Translations under genes and position numbers: made by a program
Assembly (NCBI GenBank): GCA_950097015.1
Contig: CATNEN010000030.1
Location: 479,501-543,500, forward strand
Origin: Macrostomum hystrix
Lineage: Eukaryota > Platyhelminthes > Macrostomidae
Direction: 5' to 3'
Length of the DNA: 64,000 nucleotides
Part shown: positions 35,401-46,864 of the stretch, in pieces
Layout of the letters: the number at the start of each line of letters is the position of its first letter
Numbering within the stretch: the stretch's first letter is position 1
Notes under the pieces: generated by a model
Databases searched by the model: none
Told to the model about the DNA's origin: nothing
What the model saw: only the letters and a program-made list of their open reading frames with translations

Positions 35401-38400
35401 AGTTCTCAATTTTATTCTAACTGAGTATGGGTGAGTTCGTGTGAGTCTAAAGCGAAAAAAAGAAATATTTTTTAAACTTGACAAAAATAATTTTCTCTAA
35501 CTAAGAGATTCCTTGATTGCTAGATCTTGAAACTGTAGTTGGGGAGCATTTATAGGCAATAATTTATTACAGCTTTGGTTCTCGTCTTGTGCAAACTCCA
35601 GTTTTATTATACTGCTAGCCAACTGGCTGGAACTGGCGTTGCATAACCAATAATGCATCAGACGGGGCTGCTATTATTACAGCTAACAAACCTAGGAACC
35701 AGAGCCCCTGTGTGTGTGGTGGGTGTAAGCAAAGAACAGAGTATGGTGTGTGTGTGAGATTTGCGGAGCCGTGTTGCGCAATCGTGGCTATAGGGGACCT
35801 TTTTATTTGCCCACCTCGGTAAAGATAAAAAGCAGATCTATATGGCTCATATCGCTAGCGGACAAGGCTATAGTCAACACACAAGCTCACTGGTATATTC
35901 AAAAGCTGTTAATATTTGAATTCTTGCTTGGGCATGACATGAGGGGGTAATTTAGTTGAACCAGTTGTTTCCGGAACTCCAGATTGCAATGTCATGTTTT
36001 TTGGGGTTTTCTACTTTGCGCACCTTATCTAAGGCTGGAAAATATGATTGGGATTGAATTTTGACAAGTGATTGAAAGGTTTAGATTAAATTCTAACCAA
36101 TAAACAGCAGTTTTATCTAGGCATTCTTAGCTTCCTCACAAACAGTTTTTCATCTATTCCACCTACTGTCATGGGCAATGCAGAGACAAGGCGACACTCG
36201 ACCCGGAAACAAAATATCCCAGCTGCCTGCGCACCCCAACAGGCCTGATTGGGATAAAAATCACAGCCACGCTATCTGTCTGTTTGTCCCGGCTTAGCCC
36301 TGTTGCGCAATAGATCCTGGACCTAAGGCCTCCCCTCCGCCCTGTGTATGGGAAGTGTATGGGAAAATATTTGCAGGCCAGACTGATAGTCGGTGGTTGC
36401 GAGAGTCTCTTTGTTCGACTCTATGCCACAATGTCATAATTATACAGCTATTAAAGTTTGCCAGTGACAGGGGCCGCCGGTGTGCCATTGGGTGTTGACC
36501 CTGTCGCCTGTTGCAGCAGCAGCGGCTCGTGTCCTTGCCTTGGCGGAGTCTTTGTCTTTGTTCTTTGTTTTGCTGATAGAAAAATAAACACTCTTAATTG
36601 AAAATGATCGTTTTTTCCCTGCTGCCAAACATCTAGGCACGCCCTACATTCCGAGCTACATGGACCTGACAAACGGGCCCGAGCCCTGCATTGTGTGCGG
36701 CGACGCTGCGACTGGCTACCACTACCGCTGCATGACCTGCGAGGGCTGCAAGGTGAGCCATTGTGCTAGTCATACCGTGCTGTACCTAGATTCAGTGGGA
36801 GCGTATCACAAACCAGCGACTTTATGATCTAGAGAATTCATGAACCAGGGACTTAAAGATCTAGAAAATTCATGAACTAGCGACTTCAAGATCTAGAGAA
36901 TTCATGAACTAGCGACTTCAAGATCTAGAAAATTCATGAACCAGGGACTTCAAGATCTAGAAAATTCATGAACCAGGGACTTCAAGATCTAGAAAATTCA
37001 TGAACCAGGGACTTCAAGATCTAGAAAATTCATGAACCAGCGACTTCAAGATCTAGAGAATTCATGAACCAGGGACTTCAAGATCTAGAAAATTCATGAA
37101 CCAGCGACTTCAAGATCTAGAGAATTCATGAACCAGGGACTTCAAGATCTAGAAAATTCATGAACTAGCGACTTTAGGATCTAGAAAATTCATGAACTAG
37201 CGACTTTAGGATCTAGAAAATTCATGAACTAGCGACTTTAGGATCTAGAGAATTCATGAACCAGGGACTTCAAGATCTAGAAAATTCATGAACCAGGGAC
37301 TTCAAGATCTAGAAAATTCATGAACCAGGGACTTAAAGATCTAGAAAATTTATGCACTAGCGACTTCATGATCTAGAAAATTCATGAACCAGGGACTTTA
37401 AGATCTAGAAAATTCATGAACCAGGGACTTCAAGATCTAGAAAATTCATAAACCAGGGACTTCAAGATCTAGAAAATTCATGAACCAGGGACTTCAAGAT
37501 CTAGAAAATTCATGAACCAGGGACTTCAAGATCTAGAAAATTCATGAACCAGCGACTTCAAGATCTAGAAAATTCATGAACCAGGGACTTTAAGATCTAG
37601 AAAATTCATGAACCAGGGACTTCAAGATCTAGAAAATTTATGCACTAGCGACTTCATGATCTAGAAAATTCATGAACCAGGGACTTTAAGATCTAGAAAA
37701 TTCATGAACCAGGGACTTCAAGATCTAGAAAATTTATGCACTAGCGACTTCATGATCTAGAAAATTCATGAACCAGGGACTTTAAGATCTAGAAAATTCA
37801 TGAACCAGGGACTTCAAGATCTAGAAAATTCATGAACCAGGGACTTCAAGATCTAGAAAATTCATGAACCAGCGACTTCAAGATCTAGAAAATTCATGAA
37901 CCAGGGACTTCAAGATCTAGAAAATTCATGAACCAGGGACTTTAAGATCTAAAAAATTCATGAACCAGGGACTTCAAGATCTAGAAAATTTATGCACTAG
38001 CGACTTCATGATCTAGAAAATTCATGAACCAGGGACTTTAAGATCTAGAAAATTCATGAACCAGGGACTTTAAGATCTAGAAAATTCATGAACTAGCGAC
38101 TTTAGGATCTAGAAAATTCATGAACTAGCGACTTCAAGATCTAGAAAATTCATGAACTAGCGACTTTAGGATCTAGAAAATTCATGAACTAGCGACTTCA
38201 AGATCTAGAAAATTCATGAACCAGGGACTTCAAGATCTAGAAAGTTCATGAGCTAGCGACTTCAAGATCTAGAAAATTCATGAACTAGCGACTTCAAGAT
38301 CTAGAAAATTCATGAACCAGGGACTTCAAGATCTAGAAAATTCATGAACCAGGGACTTCAAGATCTAGAAAATTCATGAACCAGGGACTTCAAGATCTAG

Positions 38401-41400
38401 AAAATTCATGAACCAGGGACTTCAAGATCTAGAAAATTCATGAACCAGGGACTTCAAGATCTAGAAAATTCATGAACCAGGGACTTCAAGATCTAGAAAA
38501 TTCATGAACCAGGGACTTCAAGATCTAGAAAATTCATGAACCAGGGACTTAAAGATCTAGAAAATTTATGCACTAGCGACTTCATGATCTAGAAAATTCA
38601 TGAACCGGGGACTTCAAGATCTAGAAAATTTATGCACTAGCGACTTCATGATCTAGAAAATTCATGAACCAGGGACTTTAAGATCTAGAAAATTCATGAA
38701 CCAGGGACTTTAAGATCTAGAAAATTCATGAACTAGCGACTTCAAGATCTAGAAAATTCATGAACCAGGGACTTCAAGATCTAGAAAATTCATGAACCAG
38801 GGACTTCAAGATCTAGAAAATTCATGAACCAGGGACTTCAAGATCTAGAAAATTCATGAACCAGCGACTTCAAGATCTAGAAAATTCATGAACCAGGGAC
38901 TTCAAGATCTAGAAAATTCATGAACCAGGGACTTTAAGATCTAAAAAATTCATGAACCAGGGACTTCAATATCTAGAAAATTTATGCACTAGCGACTTCA
39001 TGATCTAGAAAATTCATGAACCAGGGACTTTAAGATCTAGAAAATTCATGAACCAGGGACTTTAAGATCTAGAAAATTCATGAACTAGCGACTTCAAGAT
39101 CTAGAAAATTCATGAACTAGCGACTTCAAGATCATGAACCATGCATTCATAAAATCATCTGTTTTTTTGCTCTACCTGTCTTATGAGTTGGTTTAAAGTG
39201 TCTCACAATTAACCTTCCTTTCTGTCATTTCGCTGACTCATGCCGCCTAGATTTCTAATGTTTTTACTGCCTCAAAATAAAACAAAAATGTGTTGGGCCT
39301 TGCAAAAAATAACTATAGGCTTTGTGTTTGTGTGTGTGAAGGGGAGTGATGATTGCGCTGTGTGTTGAGAACGGAGGCGGGTGAGATGGCTTGAGTCTGC
39401 AGTCTCTCTATTACGCAATCAACTTTCTCGATGAAGAAGGGAGAGGCGAGGCTGGATGAGCAATGGGAATCCTATAACTTCTCTCTTTCCTGGCGTGAAA
39501 ACTTGTCCATCTCTAGCCCACTCTTTCTGTGGGCCTTCACTTACGTAATTCCCTGCTTGTGCTCAGACTGTCCCGCTGTCTGCTAATGCATAATGCAAGC
39601 ATCTTCCGCTAAGGTCTTTAACTAATTCTGTAGGGAAAAATATCGACCGGAAACTTTGCTCGTTTGTCTGCGTCCCGCTGCTTAACTTCTTCTGCTTTAA
39701 ATTTAAGCCTTTTTAGTTTAGAAATAACTTGCGGTCGAAATAAGGAAGTAAGATTGATAGATATTCATTTTGTGCGGTCCACGATCAATTCCTTGATTAA
39801 CGGGCCCTTGCTTCTTCCCCTTAGCCCATAGATTTGTCTTTTGATTTGATTGCGTCGCGTTAAATTGAGGCAAGAATAGCAAATTTTAACGCACTCGTAT
39901 TATGCTGCTATCGATTATGCTTCCTATTTAGGGTTTCTTCAGGCGAACCATCCAGAAGAGCCTGCAGTATCATTGCAAATGGAACGGCGGCTGCCGAATC
40001 GATAAGACCACGCGCAACCAGTGCCAGCAGTGTCGCTTCGCCAAGTGCCTGTCCGTTGGCATGGCAGCCGACTGTGAGTACTAGAAGCTTGATTTGTTAT
40101 CTGATTAGCTAGATGACAATCTCTGATACTTCAGTATACTATCCCAGATCCTCAGGTAAACTATCCCAGATCCTCAGGTAAAATATCTAAGATCCTCAAG
40201 TTTAGCCCTCCTAGATCTTTAGCTCCCAAGATCCCCAGTTTGAAAGCTCAGAAGTCCCTCAGGCTCCCAGATTATTTTCTGAATGAGGCCACGATTATCC
40301 AGTTTGGTGAGGCCATGCATGCTGAATCCCGCCCTGCAACTCCAGTGGTGCTTAACGAGAAGCAGCGAGTGGCCAAGCGCAAGCTGATCGAAGAGAACCG
40401 GCTCCGTCGGTCGGCTGACGTGAAACGCCTACGCGAGGACGACGATCTGGACGACTCCGGTGTCAGCGCCAGCGTCGTCGGCGTCACCGATCACGCCAGT
40501 AGCGCCGTTGGTAGCGGCAGCGGTAGCGGCATCGTTGACCGAGAAGACGGCTTCGATCAAGAGGTCATGCCGGAGGAGGAGCGCGCAACCATCAACTTGG
40601 TGTCTGCCGCCTACCAGCAAGCTTGGCTTTCGGCTGGAGTGACCGCTGCAAATGTGAGAATTCGCGTCTTTTGTGCCGGTTCGGGTCCAATGTACCGGAT
40701 GTGTCTGATGTACTGGATGTGTCTGATGTACTGGATGTGTCTGATGTACTGGATGTGTCTGATGTACCGGATGTGTCTGATGTACTGGATGTGTCTGATG
40801 TACCGGATGTGTCTGATGTACCGGATGTGTCTGATGTACTGGATGTGTCTGATGTACCGGATGTGTCTGATGTACCGGATGTGTCTGATGTACTGGATGT
40901 GTCTGATGTACTGGATGTGTAGCTTATGTACTGGAAGTATCTATTTTGTACTGGAAGTGTATCTAATGTAACGAATGTGGCTAATGTACTGGAAGTGTAT
41001 CTTATGTACTCGAAGTGTATCTTATGTACTGGAGGTGTATCTAATGTACCGAATGTGTCTAATGTACTGGAAGTGTATCTTATGTACTGGAAGTGTATCC
41101 TATGAACAGTGTATCTAATTTTTTTCACCAGAAGCCGACGGCGTCGGATTTCTCAGAGGCAGCCGAGGCGGAGCATCCAGGCGGAGCCGGCAGCAGCGGC
41201 GGCAGCGTCCTGGACAGCCTCACCCAGCTGATGTCGCGCGCCGTCTCTTGCGTCATCAAATTCGCCAGGGGCATTCCAGGCTTCGCTCAGGTGAGAACAC
41301 GCGAGACGAGTGCTTGATTCACTACTTTTAGTAGGTAGGTTTTGGGAAAAGTAAAAGGAAGAGACATTTCTTGGCGTGTAAGCACCCGCTCTGAGAATCA

Positions 41401-43371
41401 GTGGCGGGAGGGTAAGCACCCGCTCTGAGAATCAATGGCTGGAGGATAAGCACCCGCTCTGAGAATCAATGGCGGGAGGGTAAGCACCCGCTCTGAGAAT
41501 CAATGGCGGGAGGGTAAGCACCCGCTCTGAGAATCAATGGCTGGAGGGTAAGCACCCGCTCTGAGGTCGCCAGCTTTTGAATAAAATGATGAACATGGTG
41601 ATTGTGTTCCAGCTGAACGAAGACGACCAGTTTCTGCTGCTGAAAAGCAGCTGCATGGAGATCCTCTGCCTCCGGGTGGCCTGTCGATACGATAAGCAGA
41701 CAGAATCGCTCTCGCTGTCCAATGGCAGTGTGGTTACCAAGGCGACGGTTCGCGTCGGTCGCCTTGGCGAATTCGTCGAGCCGCTGTTCGAATTCGCCAT
41801 CGGCCTGAGCCGCCTGGACTTGGATCAGTGCGAGGTGGCCCTGCTGGCTGGCGTGCTGCTGATGCAGAGCGACCGCATGGGACTCCGTCAACCAGACCGC
41901 ATCGAGGCCGTCCAGGACGCCATTCTGGTGGCCTTCAAGCGATACGTCACCGAGCGGCGGCGAAGGAGAGGCGTCGACTGGGCCAAGATTCTCATGAAGG
42001 TTCGAACTCAGACGAGTAGAATAGGGGGCGTAGGGCAGTGATTCGACTCGATTTTGGTGATCGAATAGTGCTGGGGTTTAGTTAGAATCGATTGGGTTTA
42101 GTTAGAATCGATTGGGTTTAGTTAGAATCGATTGGGTTTAGTTTAAAATCGATTGGGTTTATTTTAAAATCGATGGGGTTTAGTTTAGAATCGATTGGGT
42201 TTAGTTTATAATAGATTGGGTTTATTTTAAAATCGATTGGGTTTTGTTTAGAATCGATGTGGTTTAGTTTATAATCGATTGGGTTTAGTTTAGAATCGAT
42301 TGGGTTTAGTTTAGAATCGATTGGGTTTAGTTTAGAATCGATTGGGCTTAGTTTAGAATCGATTGGGTTTAGTTTAGAATCGATTGGGTTTAGTTTAGAA
42401 TCGATTGGGCTTAGTTTAGAATCGATTGGGTTTAGTTTAGAATCGATTGGGCTTAGTTTAGAATCGATTGTGCTTAGTCTAGAATCGATTGTGCTTAGTT
42501 TAGAATCGATTGGGTTTAGTTTAGAATCGATTGGGTTTAGTTTAGAATCGATTGGGTTTAGTTTAGAATCGATTGGGTTTAGTTTAGAATCGATGGGGTT
42601 TAGTTTATAATCGATGGGGTTTAGTTTAGAATCGATGGGGTTTAGTTTAGAATCGATTGGGTTTAGTTTAGAATCGATTGGGTTTAGTTTAGAATCGATG
42701 GGGTTTAGTTTAGAATCGATTGGGTTTAGTTTAGAATCGATGGGGTTTAGTTTAGAATCGATGGGGTTTAGTTTATAATCGATGGGGTTTAGTTTAGAAT
42801 CGATTGGGCTTAGTTTAGAATCGATTGGGTTTAGTTTAGAACCGATTGGGTTTAGTTTAGAATCGATGGGGTTTAGTTTATAATCGATTGGGTTTAGTTT
42901 AGAATCGATGGGGTTTAGTTTTTAATAGATTGGGTTTATTTTAAAATCGATGGGGTTTAGTTTAGAATCGATTGTGCTTAGTCTAGAATCGATTGGGCTT
43001 AGTCTAGAATCGATTGTGCTTAGTTTAGAATCGATTGGGTTTAGTTTAGAATCGATTGGGTTTAGTTTAGAATCGATAGGGTTTTGTTTAGAATCGATTG
43101 GGTTTTGTTTAGAATCGATAGGGTTTTGTTTAGAATCGATTGGGTGTTTTTCAATCCAAGCTAAGTCATCCTCTCCTATCACCCAATGCAGGTGACAGAC
43201 CTGCGCAGTATTGTAACCAGGCAGGGTGACAATGTGCTCACTGCCAGATTCGACACCGCTGGTGGCAACGAGGTGCCCCTGCTGTTCATGAACATCTTCT
43301 GCGACTCGGAGTCCCAGGCTGTGACGCCTCATTCAACAATTGCCAAGTGTGAGCCAATGGAACCACAGTAG
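32419..43371 (+). CDS. THR: Thyroid hormone receptor-like nuclear receptor
   Basis: Seven coding exons: 32419-32806, 36637-36752, 39932-40073, 40346-40653, 41132-41290, 41613-41999 and 43192-43371. All are GT-AG and in phase, giving 559 aa. The A/B region (1-146) is Gln/Ser/Ala rich. The DNA-binding domain has zinc ligands C147, C150, C164, C167 and C183, C189, C199, C202, with P-box CEGCKGFFRR and [13 protein letters not shown]. The hinge [12 protein letters not shown] and ligand-domain blocks ([46 protein letters not shown]) are TR-type. Oddities: Gln511 replaces the usual helix-11 His, Asn534 replaces the AF-2 Glu (LFMNIF), and 21 residues extend past helix 12. Arg392 and Arg396 are kept. 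The start is uncertain because the frame is open back to an acceptor at 32353. Long minisatellites occupy most introns. Confidence 0.9.
32855..34154. repeat. 16-bp minisatellite, about 81 copies, receptor intron 1
   Basis: The unit is CATCGGATAACTGTCC with variants CACCGG, CAGCGG and CAGTGG scattered among copies. It gives long open frames on the minus strand ([16 protein letters not shown]-like), which are repeat artefacts. Confidence 0.95.
34155..34690. repeat. Second 16-bp minisatellite, about 33 copies, adjacent to the first
   Basis: The unit is CATCCAATATCTATCC with CATCCGATA and CATCCACTA variants. It differs from the neighbouring CATCGGATAACTGTCC unit at 4 of 16 positions and is in register with it, so both arrays probably share an ancestor. 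Confidence 0.92.
34691..36636. other. Receptor intron 1, unique part
   Basis: About 1.9 kb of non-repetitive intron with four palindromic bZIP-like sites and GC-rich islands. No exon recognised. It ends in the pyrimidine-AG acceptor CATCTAG at 36636. Confidence 0.4.
36798..39135. repeat. 32-bp minisatellite, about 73 copies, receptor intron 2
   Basis: The unit is GAACCAGGGACTTCAAGATC then TAGAAAATTCAT. Variants include GAACTAGCGACTT and TTTATGCACTAGCGACTTCATG. The TTTATGCACTAG unit recurs at irregular but patterned intervals, and multi-unit blocks are duplicated. The array sits between the two zinc-finger exons. Confidence 0.95.
39136..39931. other. Receptor intron 2, unique 3' part
   Basis: About 0.8 kb of unique sequence holding ATTACGCAAT (39410) and TTACGTAAT (39541). 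It ends at the acceptor for the second zinc-finger exon. Confidence 0.4.
40686..41105. repeat. 18-bp minisatellite grading into a longer, decayed unit, receptor intron 4
   Basis: The left part (to about 40925) repeats GTACTGGATGTGTCTGAT about 13 times, with GTACCGG variants. The right part repeats TGTACTGGAAGTGTATCT with more substitutions. Confidence 0.9.
41377..41572. repeat. 34-bp minisatellite, about 6 copies, receptor intron 5
   Basis: The unit is GGTAAGCACCCGCTCTGAGA then ATCAATGGCGGGAG. Most copies contain GGGTAAGC, close to a 5' splice-site consensus, downstream of the true donor at 41291. Confidence 0.93.
42065..43145. repeat. 21-bp minisatellite, about 51 copies, receptor intron 6
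   Basis: The unit is GATTGGGTTTAGTTTAGAAT plus C, with GATGGGG, GGGCTTAG and TTATAATC variants. Unit junctions create ATCGAT. It fills almost the entire intron between the last two receptor exons. Confidence 0.95.
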
Positions 43372-43687
43372 CTGATTAATTGATGACCTGATGGTCAATT
43401 AAACTGTAGTTTTACATCAATCAGCCAGTTATTTGGCCAGTTCATATTTGCAACAAAGTTTTCCTCTTCGCAATTCTGATCACTCTGTCACTTTGTTAGT
43501 ATCATTTGTTATCAAAATGTAGTGAGTGATTCTTTCATCTTCACCATATCATGCTTTTTCTATTAGCTTTAGCCTTACAAATAGAAATCTGTTCATTCAT
43601 TTTTTCCTGTTTATTTATTTTTCTTGCTCAGATAGCTAATTGTTTCAGTGAGTATGTGCAGTGCCGCAGGCGTTATTAAGTCTGATG

Positions 43688-44405
43688 GTTATTAATGACC
43701 AGAATGATCAGGTGGTTATTGATGACCAGAATGATCAGGTGGTTATTGATGACCAGAATGATCAGGTGGTTATTGATGACCAGAATGATCAGGTGGTTAT
43801 TGATGACCAGAATGATCAGGTGGTTATTGATGACCAGAATGATCAGGTGGTTATTGATGACCAGAATGATCAGGTGGTTATTGATGACCAGAATGATCAG
43901 GTGGTTATTGATGACCAGAATGATCAGGTGGTTATGGATGACCAGAATGATCAGGTGGTTATGGATGACCAGAATGATCAGGTGGTTATGGATGCCCAGA
44001 ATGATCAGGTGGTTATGGATGACCAGAATGATCAGGTGGTTATGGATGCCCAGAATGATCAGGTGGTTATTGATGACCAGAATGATCAGGTGGTTATTGA
44101 TGCCCAGAATGATCAGGTGGTTATTGATGACCAGAATGATCAGGTGGTTATTGATGACCAGAATGATCAGGTGGTTATTGATGACCAGAATGATCAGGTG
44201 GTTATGGATGACTAGAATGATCAGGTGGTTATTGATGACCAGAATGATCAGGTGGTTATTGATGCCCAGAATGATCAGGTGGTTATTGATGACCAGAATG
44301 ATCAGGTGGTTATTGATGACCAGAATGATCAGGTGGTTATTGATGACCAGAATGATCAGGTGGTTATTGCTGACCAGAATGATTAGGTGGTTATTGATGA
44401 CTCAG
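43688..44405. repeat. 27-bp minisatellite, about 26 copies, downstream of the receptor
   Basis: The unit is GATGACCAGAATGATCAGGT then GGTTATT, with ATGCC and TTATGGATG variants. The unit is divisible by three, producing long artefactual frames (IDDQNDQVV). It starts about 315 bp after the receptor stop. Confidence 0.95.
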
Positions 44406-45638
44406 GTGGCTCTCGAGCTGCTGCTCGGGTGATAGTGTTGCGGTTCTCTCACAATTCCGCAACACCTGATTTGCAATAGATTATACATCTAGCATCACAT
44501 ATGTATCCCATGACCAGTTTGTTTTTGTTTTTACTTTTGCTACAACAAATTGCGCTCATTTATTCTATGTTCATACACACAACACACAAGCTCGCCTATA
44601 TCTGATTGATTTGATCGCGCTGCCAACTCGGCTTCTCTGACACACCTGTTAAACCTGTTATTGGCTAATTAAATAGCTAATTATAGCACAAACATATATG
44701 TTGATGATTTCAAAACAATTAATTGTCTTTACTATTTTGCTTGCTTTTTTTAACTCACCCAACAGCACAATTGTTTTTTTAGTTGTTTGTCGAATTTAGA
44801 AAGCTTTCTATTATTGATTTGTTGCTTTTGTAATCTTTAAACAGCGGACGCACACAATGATTGCTTTCTGTTCAGGTGTCCAGGACATGCCGTTTTTTGC
44901 ACAGTTGTATTAGCTTTGTTTATGCATAAGTGATGTACTTTTATGCACGCATTCGCAATCCTTTACCTTAGTTTGTACTGGCTAGCAGGCTGTGTTTGAT
45001 CAGTTTGACAGTGTAGTCATGACCTACGGTAATCATCAGTAAGCTTTCCTTTTGTTCGGTGTCACAGTTGCGGACTGGGAGGTCATTGACTCCCAGTGAC
45101 CTCCCCCGAATCTGCAGTTTTTCTTTGTTTTCAATAGCTAGTGTACATTCTTACTAATGATTTGTTTAACTAAACCGATTTTTTTGGCGCTGATCTGTCT
45201 CTGCTGACTCAGCCCTGAGAATGCTCAGGATTTTGTTTGTTACCGCACACCTATAGCCGCTGTTTTATGCTTATTTCCGCACAAGGCTAGAAATAGCTGA
45301 CGAGAATCGTTTTTATGCCCCTACTATGCTCCTACTATTAGTAGTGCAACACAAAAAGCGATCTGTCCGCTCCGGGTATTGACCAGACCTGTCGGCTCTT
45401 TCACTCAGAGGAAAATTGAAGCCTGGAACACATTTTTTCAATATTATATCATATATTTCGTGACATCTGATATTGTGCCGCTTATCATAATACACAAGCA
45501 AGTGAACATCAACCGGTTCTATAATCTGTTCAAGGCTTTGGTCTTCGTTTATTGCTTTGTTAATCGCTGCAAATCGATAAATTTATTCCCCAAATTCACT
45601 TCGATTTTTTCTAAAAAAACCTTCTCAGGCTATTCCCC
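44406..45638. other. Intergenic spacer with an inverted repeat
   Basis: No exon recognised. At 45077-45105 is a perfect 9-bp inverted repeat GGGAGGTCA / TGACCTCCC separated by 11 nt. Confidence 0.45.
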
Positions 45639-45639
45639 A

Positions 45640-46380
45640 GAATCCCTATCACAATGTTCCCAAAATCCTTTAAGAGCTGTCCCAGAATCCTCTCAGAGTT
45701 CTACCAAAATCCTCTCAGAGTGCTCCCAGAATCCTCTCAGAGTTCTACCAAAATCCTCTCAGAGTGCTCTCAAAATCCTCTCAGAGTGCTCCCAATCCTC
45801 TCAGAGTGTTCCCAAAATCCTCTCAGAGTGCTCCCAAAATCCTCTCAGGGTGCTCCCAAAATCCTCTCAGAGTGCTCTCAAAATCCTCTCAGAGTGCTCC
45901 CAAAATCCTCTCAGGGTGCTCCCAAAATCCTCTCAGAGTGCTCTCAAAATCCTCTCAGAGTGCTCCCAATCCTCTCAGAGTGCTCCCAATCCTCTCAGAG
46001 TGCTCCCAAAATCCTCTCAGAGTGTTCCCAAAATCCTCTCAGAGTGCTCCCAATCCTCTCAGGGTGCTCTCAAAATCCTCTCAGAGTGCTCCCAAAATCC
46101 TCTCAGGGTGCTCCCAATCCTCTCAGAGTGCTCCCAAAATCCTCTCAGAGTGCTCCTGAAATCCACTCAGATTGTTCCATCAAATCTTCTCAGAGTGTTT
46201 CTCAAATCCTCTCAGGGTGCTCCCAATCCTCTCAGAGTGCTCCCAATCCTCTCAGAGTGCTCCCAAAATCCTCTCAGAGTGCTCCCAAAATCCTCTCAGA
46301 GTGCTCCTGAAATCCTCTCAGAGTGTTCCGTCAAATCTTCTCAGAGTGTTTCTCAAATCCTCTCAGGGTGTTCCTTAAAT
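45640..46380. repeat. 22-bp minisatellite with 18-20-bp variants, about 34 copies
   Basis: The unit is CTCCCAAAATCCTCTCAGAG plus TG, with shortened CTCCCAATCCTCTCAGAGTG forms. Variants with CTGAAATC and GTCAAATCTTC recur near the right end as a duplicated block. Confidence 0.93.
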
Positions 46381-46864
46381 CCATATTATATTTTGTTCCC
46401 AAATTTTCATTGAACATTAAATGAATGATAGATAAAGGCATGAAATTTGTAGAAATTTAGAATTGCGGATGCGGTCAGACACGCGCATTGTTAATAAGCA
46501 TTTGTGGGCACTGCGGTCGTTCATTCACCTGCACAGTAAGCTATTAGCTGTTCTAGAAAGGATGCTGAAATAAAATAATAAAACATGATGTCTCACAATG
46601 GGTAGCTCTGTGCCCTGCTCACTCGTAGTATCATGGTTTGAGTCACTGCTCATTGAGTTGGAGTACTAACCGTGCTACTTCTATTTAGCTTTATAATGTA
46701 CAAGCCAGTGTAAAAATAGCTTCAGTGGACTTGGAATTGTTGACAATTTATTCCGAGCAAGCAAAGCAGGGACATAAATAGGTGCCTTTTTAGTCGAGTC
46801 CATAACTAAAAATTTCCAGCGAAATTGCCAAAGTTTGTTTATTCCGAGTCCATCTCAACTGAAC
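46381..46864. other. 5' flank of the tandem Venus-flytrap gene
   Basis: A degenerate tRNA-like stretch lies at about 46595-46670 (A-box-like TGGGTAGCTCTGTG, B-box-like GGTTTGAGTCAC). An acceptor-like TTTCCAG|CG ends at 46819, 46 nt before the ATG. Confidence 0.4.

Larger units (their letters stand above)
27841..39549. promoter_or_regulatory. Cluster of palindromic bZIP-like sites around the receptor gene's 5' half
   Basis: Eight matches to TTRCGYAA occur at 27842, 28519, 31535, 34814, 35774, 36303, 39411 and 39541, with related TTGCGTCAC and ATTACGTCAC at 34974 and 35365 and GATGACGCAATC near 30137. TTGCGCAA is the C/EBP-type site, TTACGTAA the PAR-bZIP/NFIL3-type site and TTACGTCA the ATF-type site. 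Chance expectation for the 8-mer pattern over 12 kb is below one under equal base use. The sites lie upstream and in introns 1 and 2, outside the tandem arrays. Function is inferred only. Confidence 0.4.

Noticed and set aside
42065-43145. Interstitial telomere (GGGTTTAG resembles plant-type repeats)
   Set aside because: The full unit is 21 bp with TTTAGAATC, so only a partial match to a telomere word occurs per unit.
43661-44432. Frames IDDQNDQVV and MTRMIRWLL
   Set aside because: A 27-bp tandem array, with no flanking coding sequence or splice support.
45379-46413. 344-residue plus-strand frame with SSQSALKILSECS repeats
   Set aside because: A 22-bp array. The N-terminal non-repeat part has AT-rich codons and no family signature.
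46595-46680. tRNA gene
   Set aside because: A- and B-box-like words are present, but the acceptor and anticodon stems do not pair.
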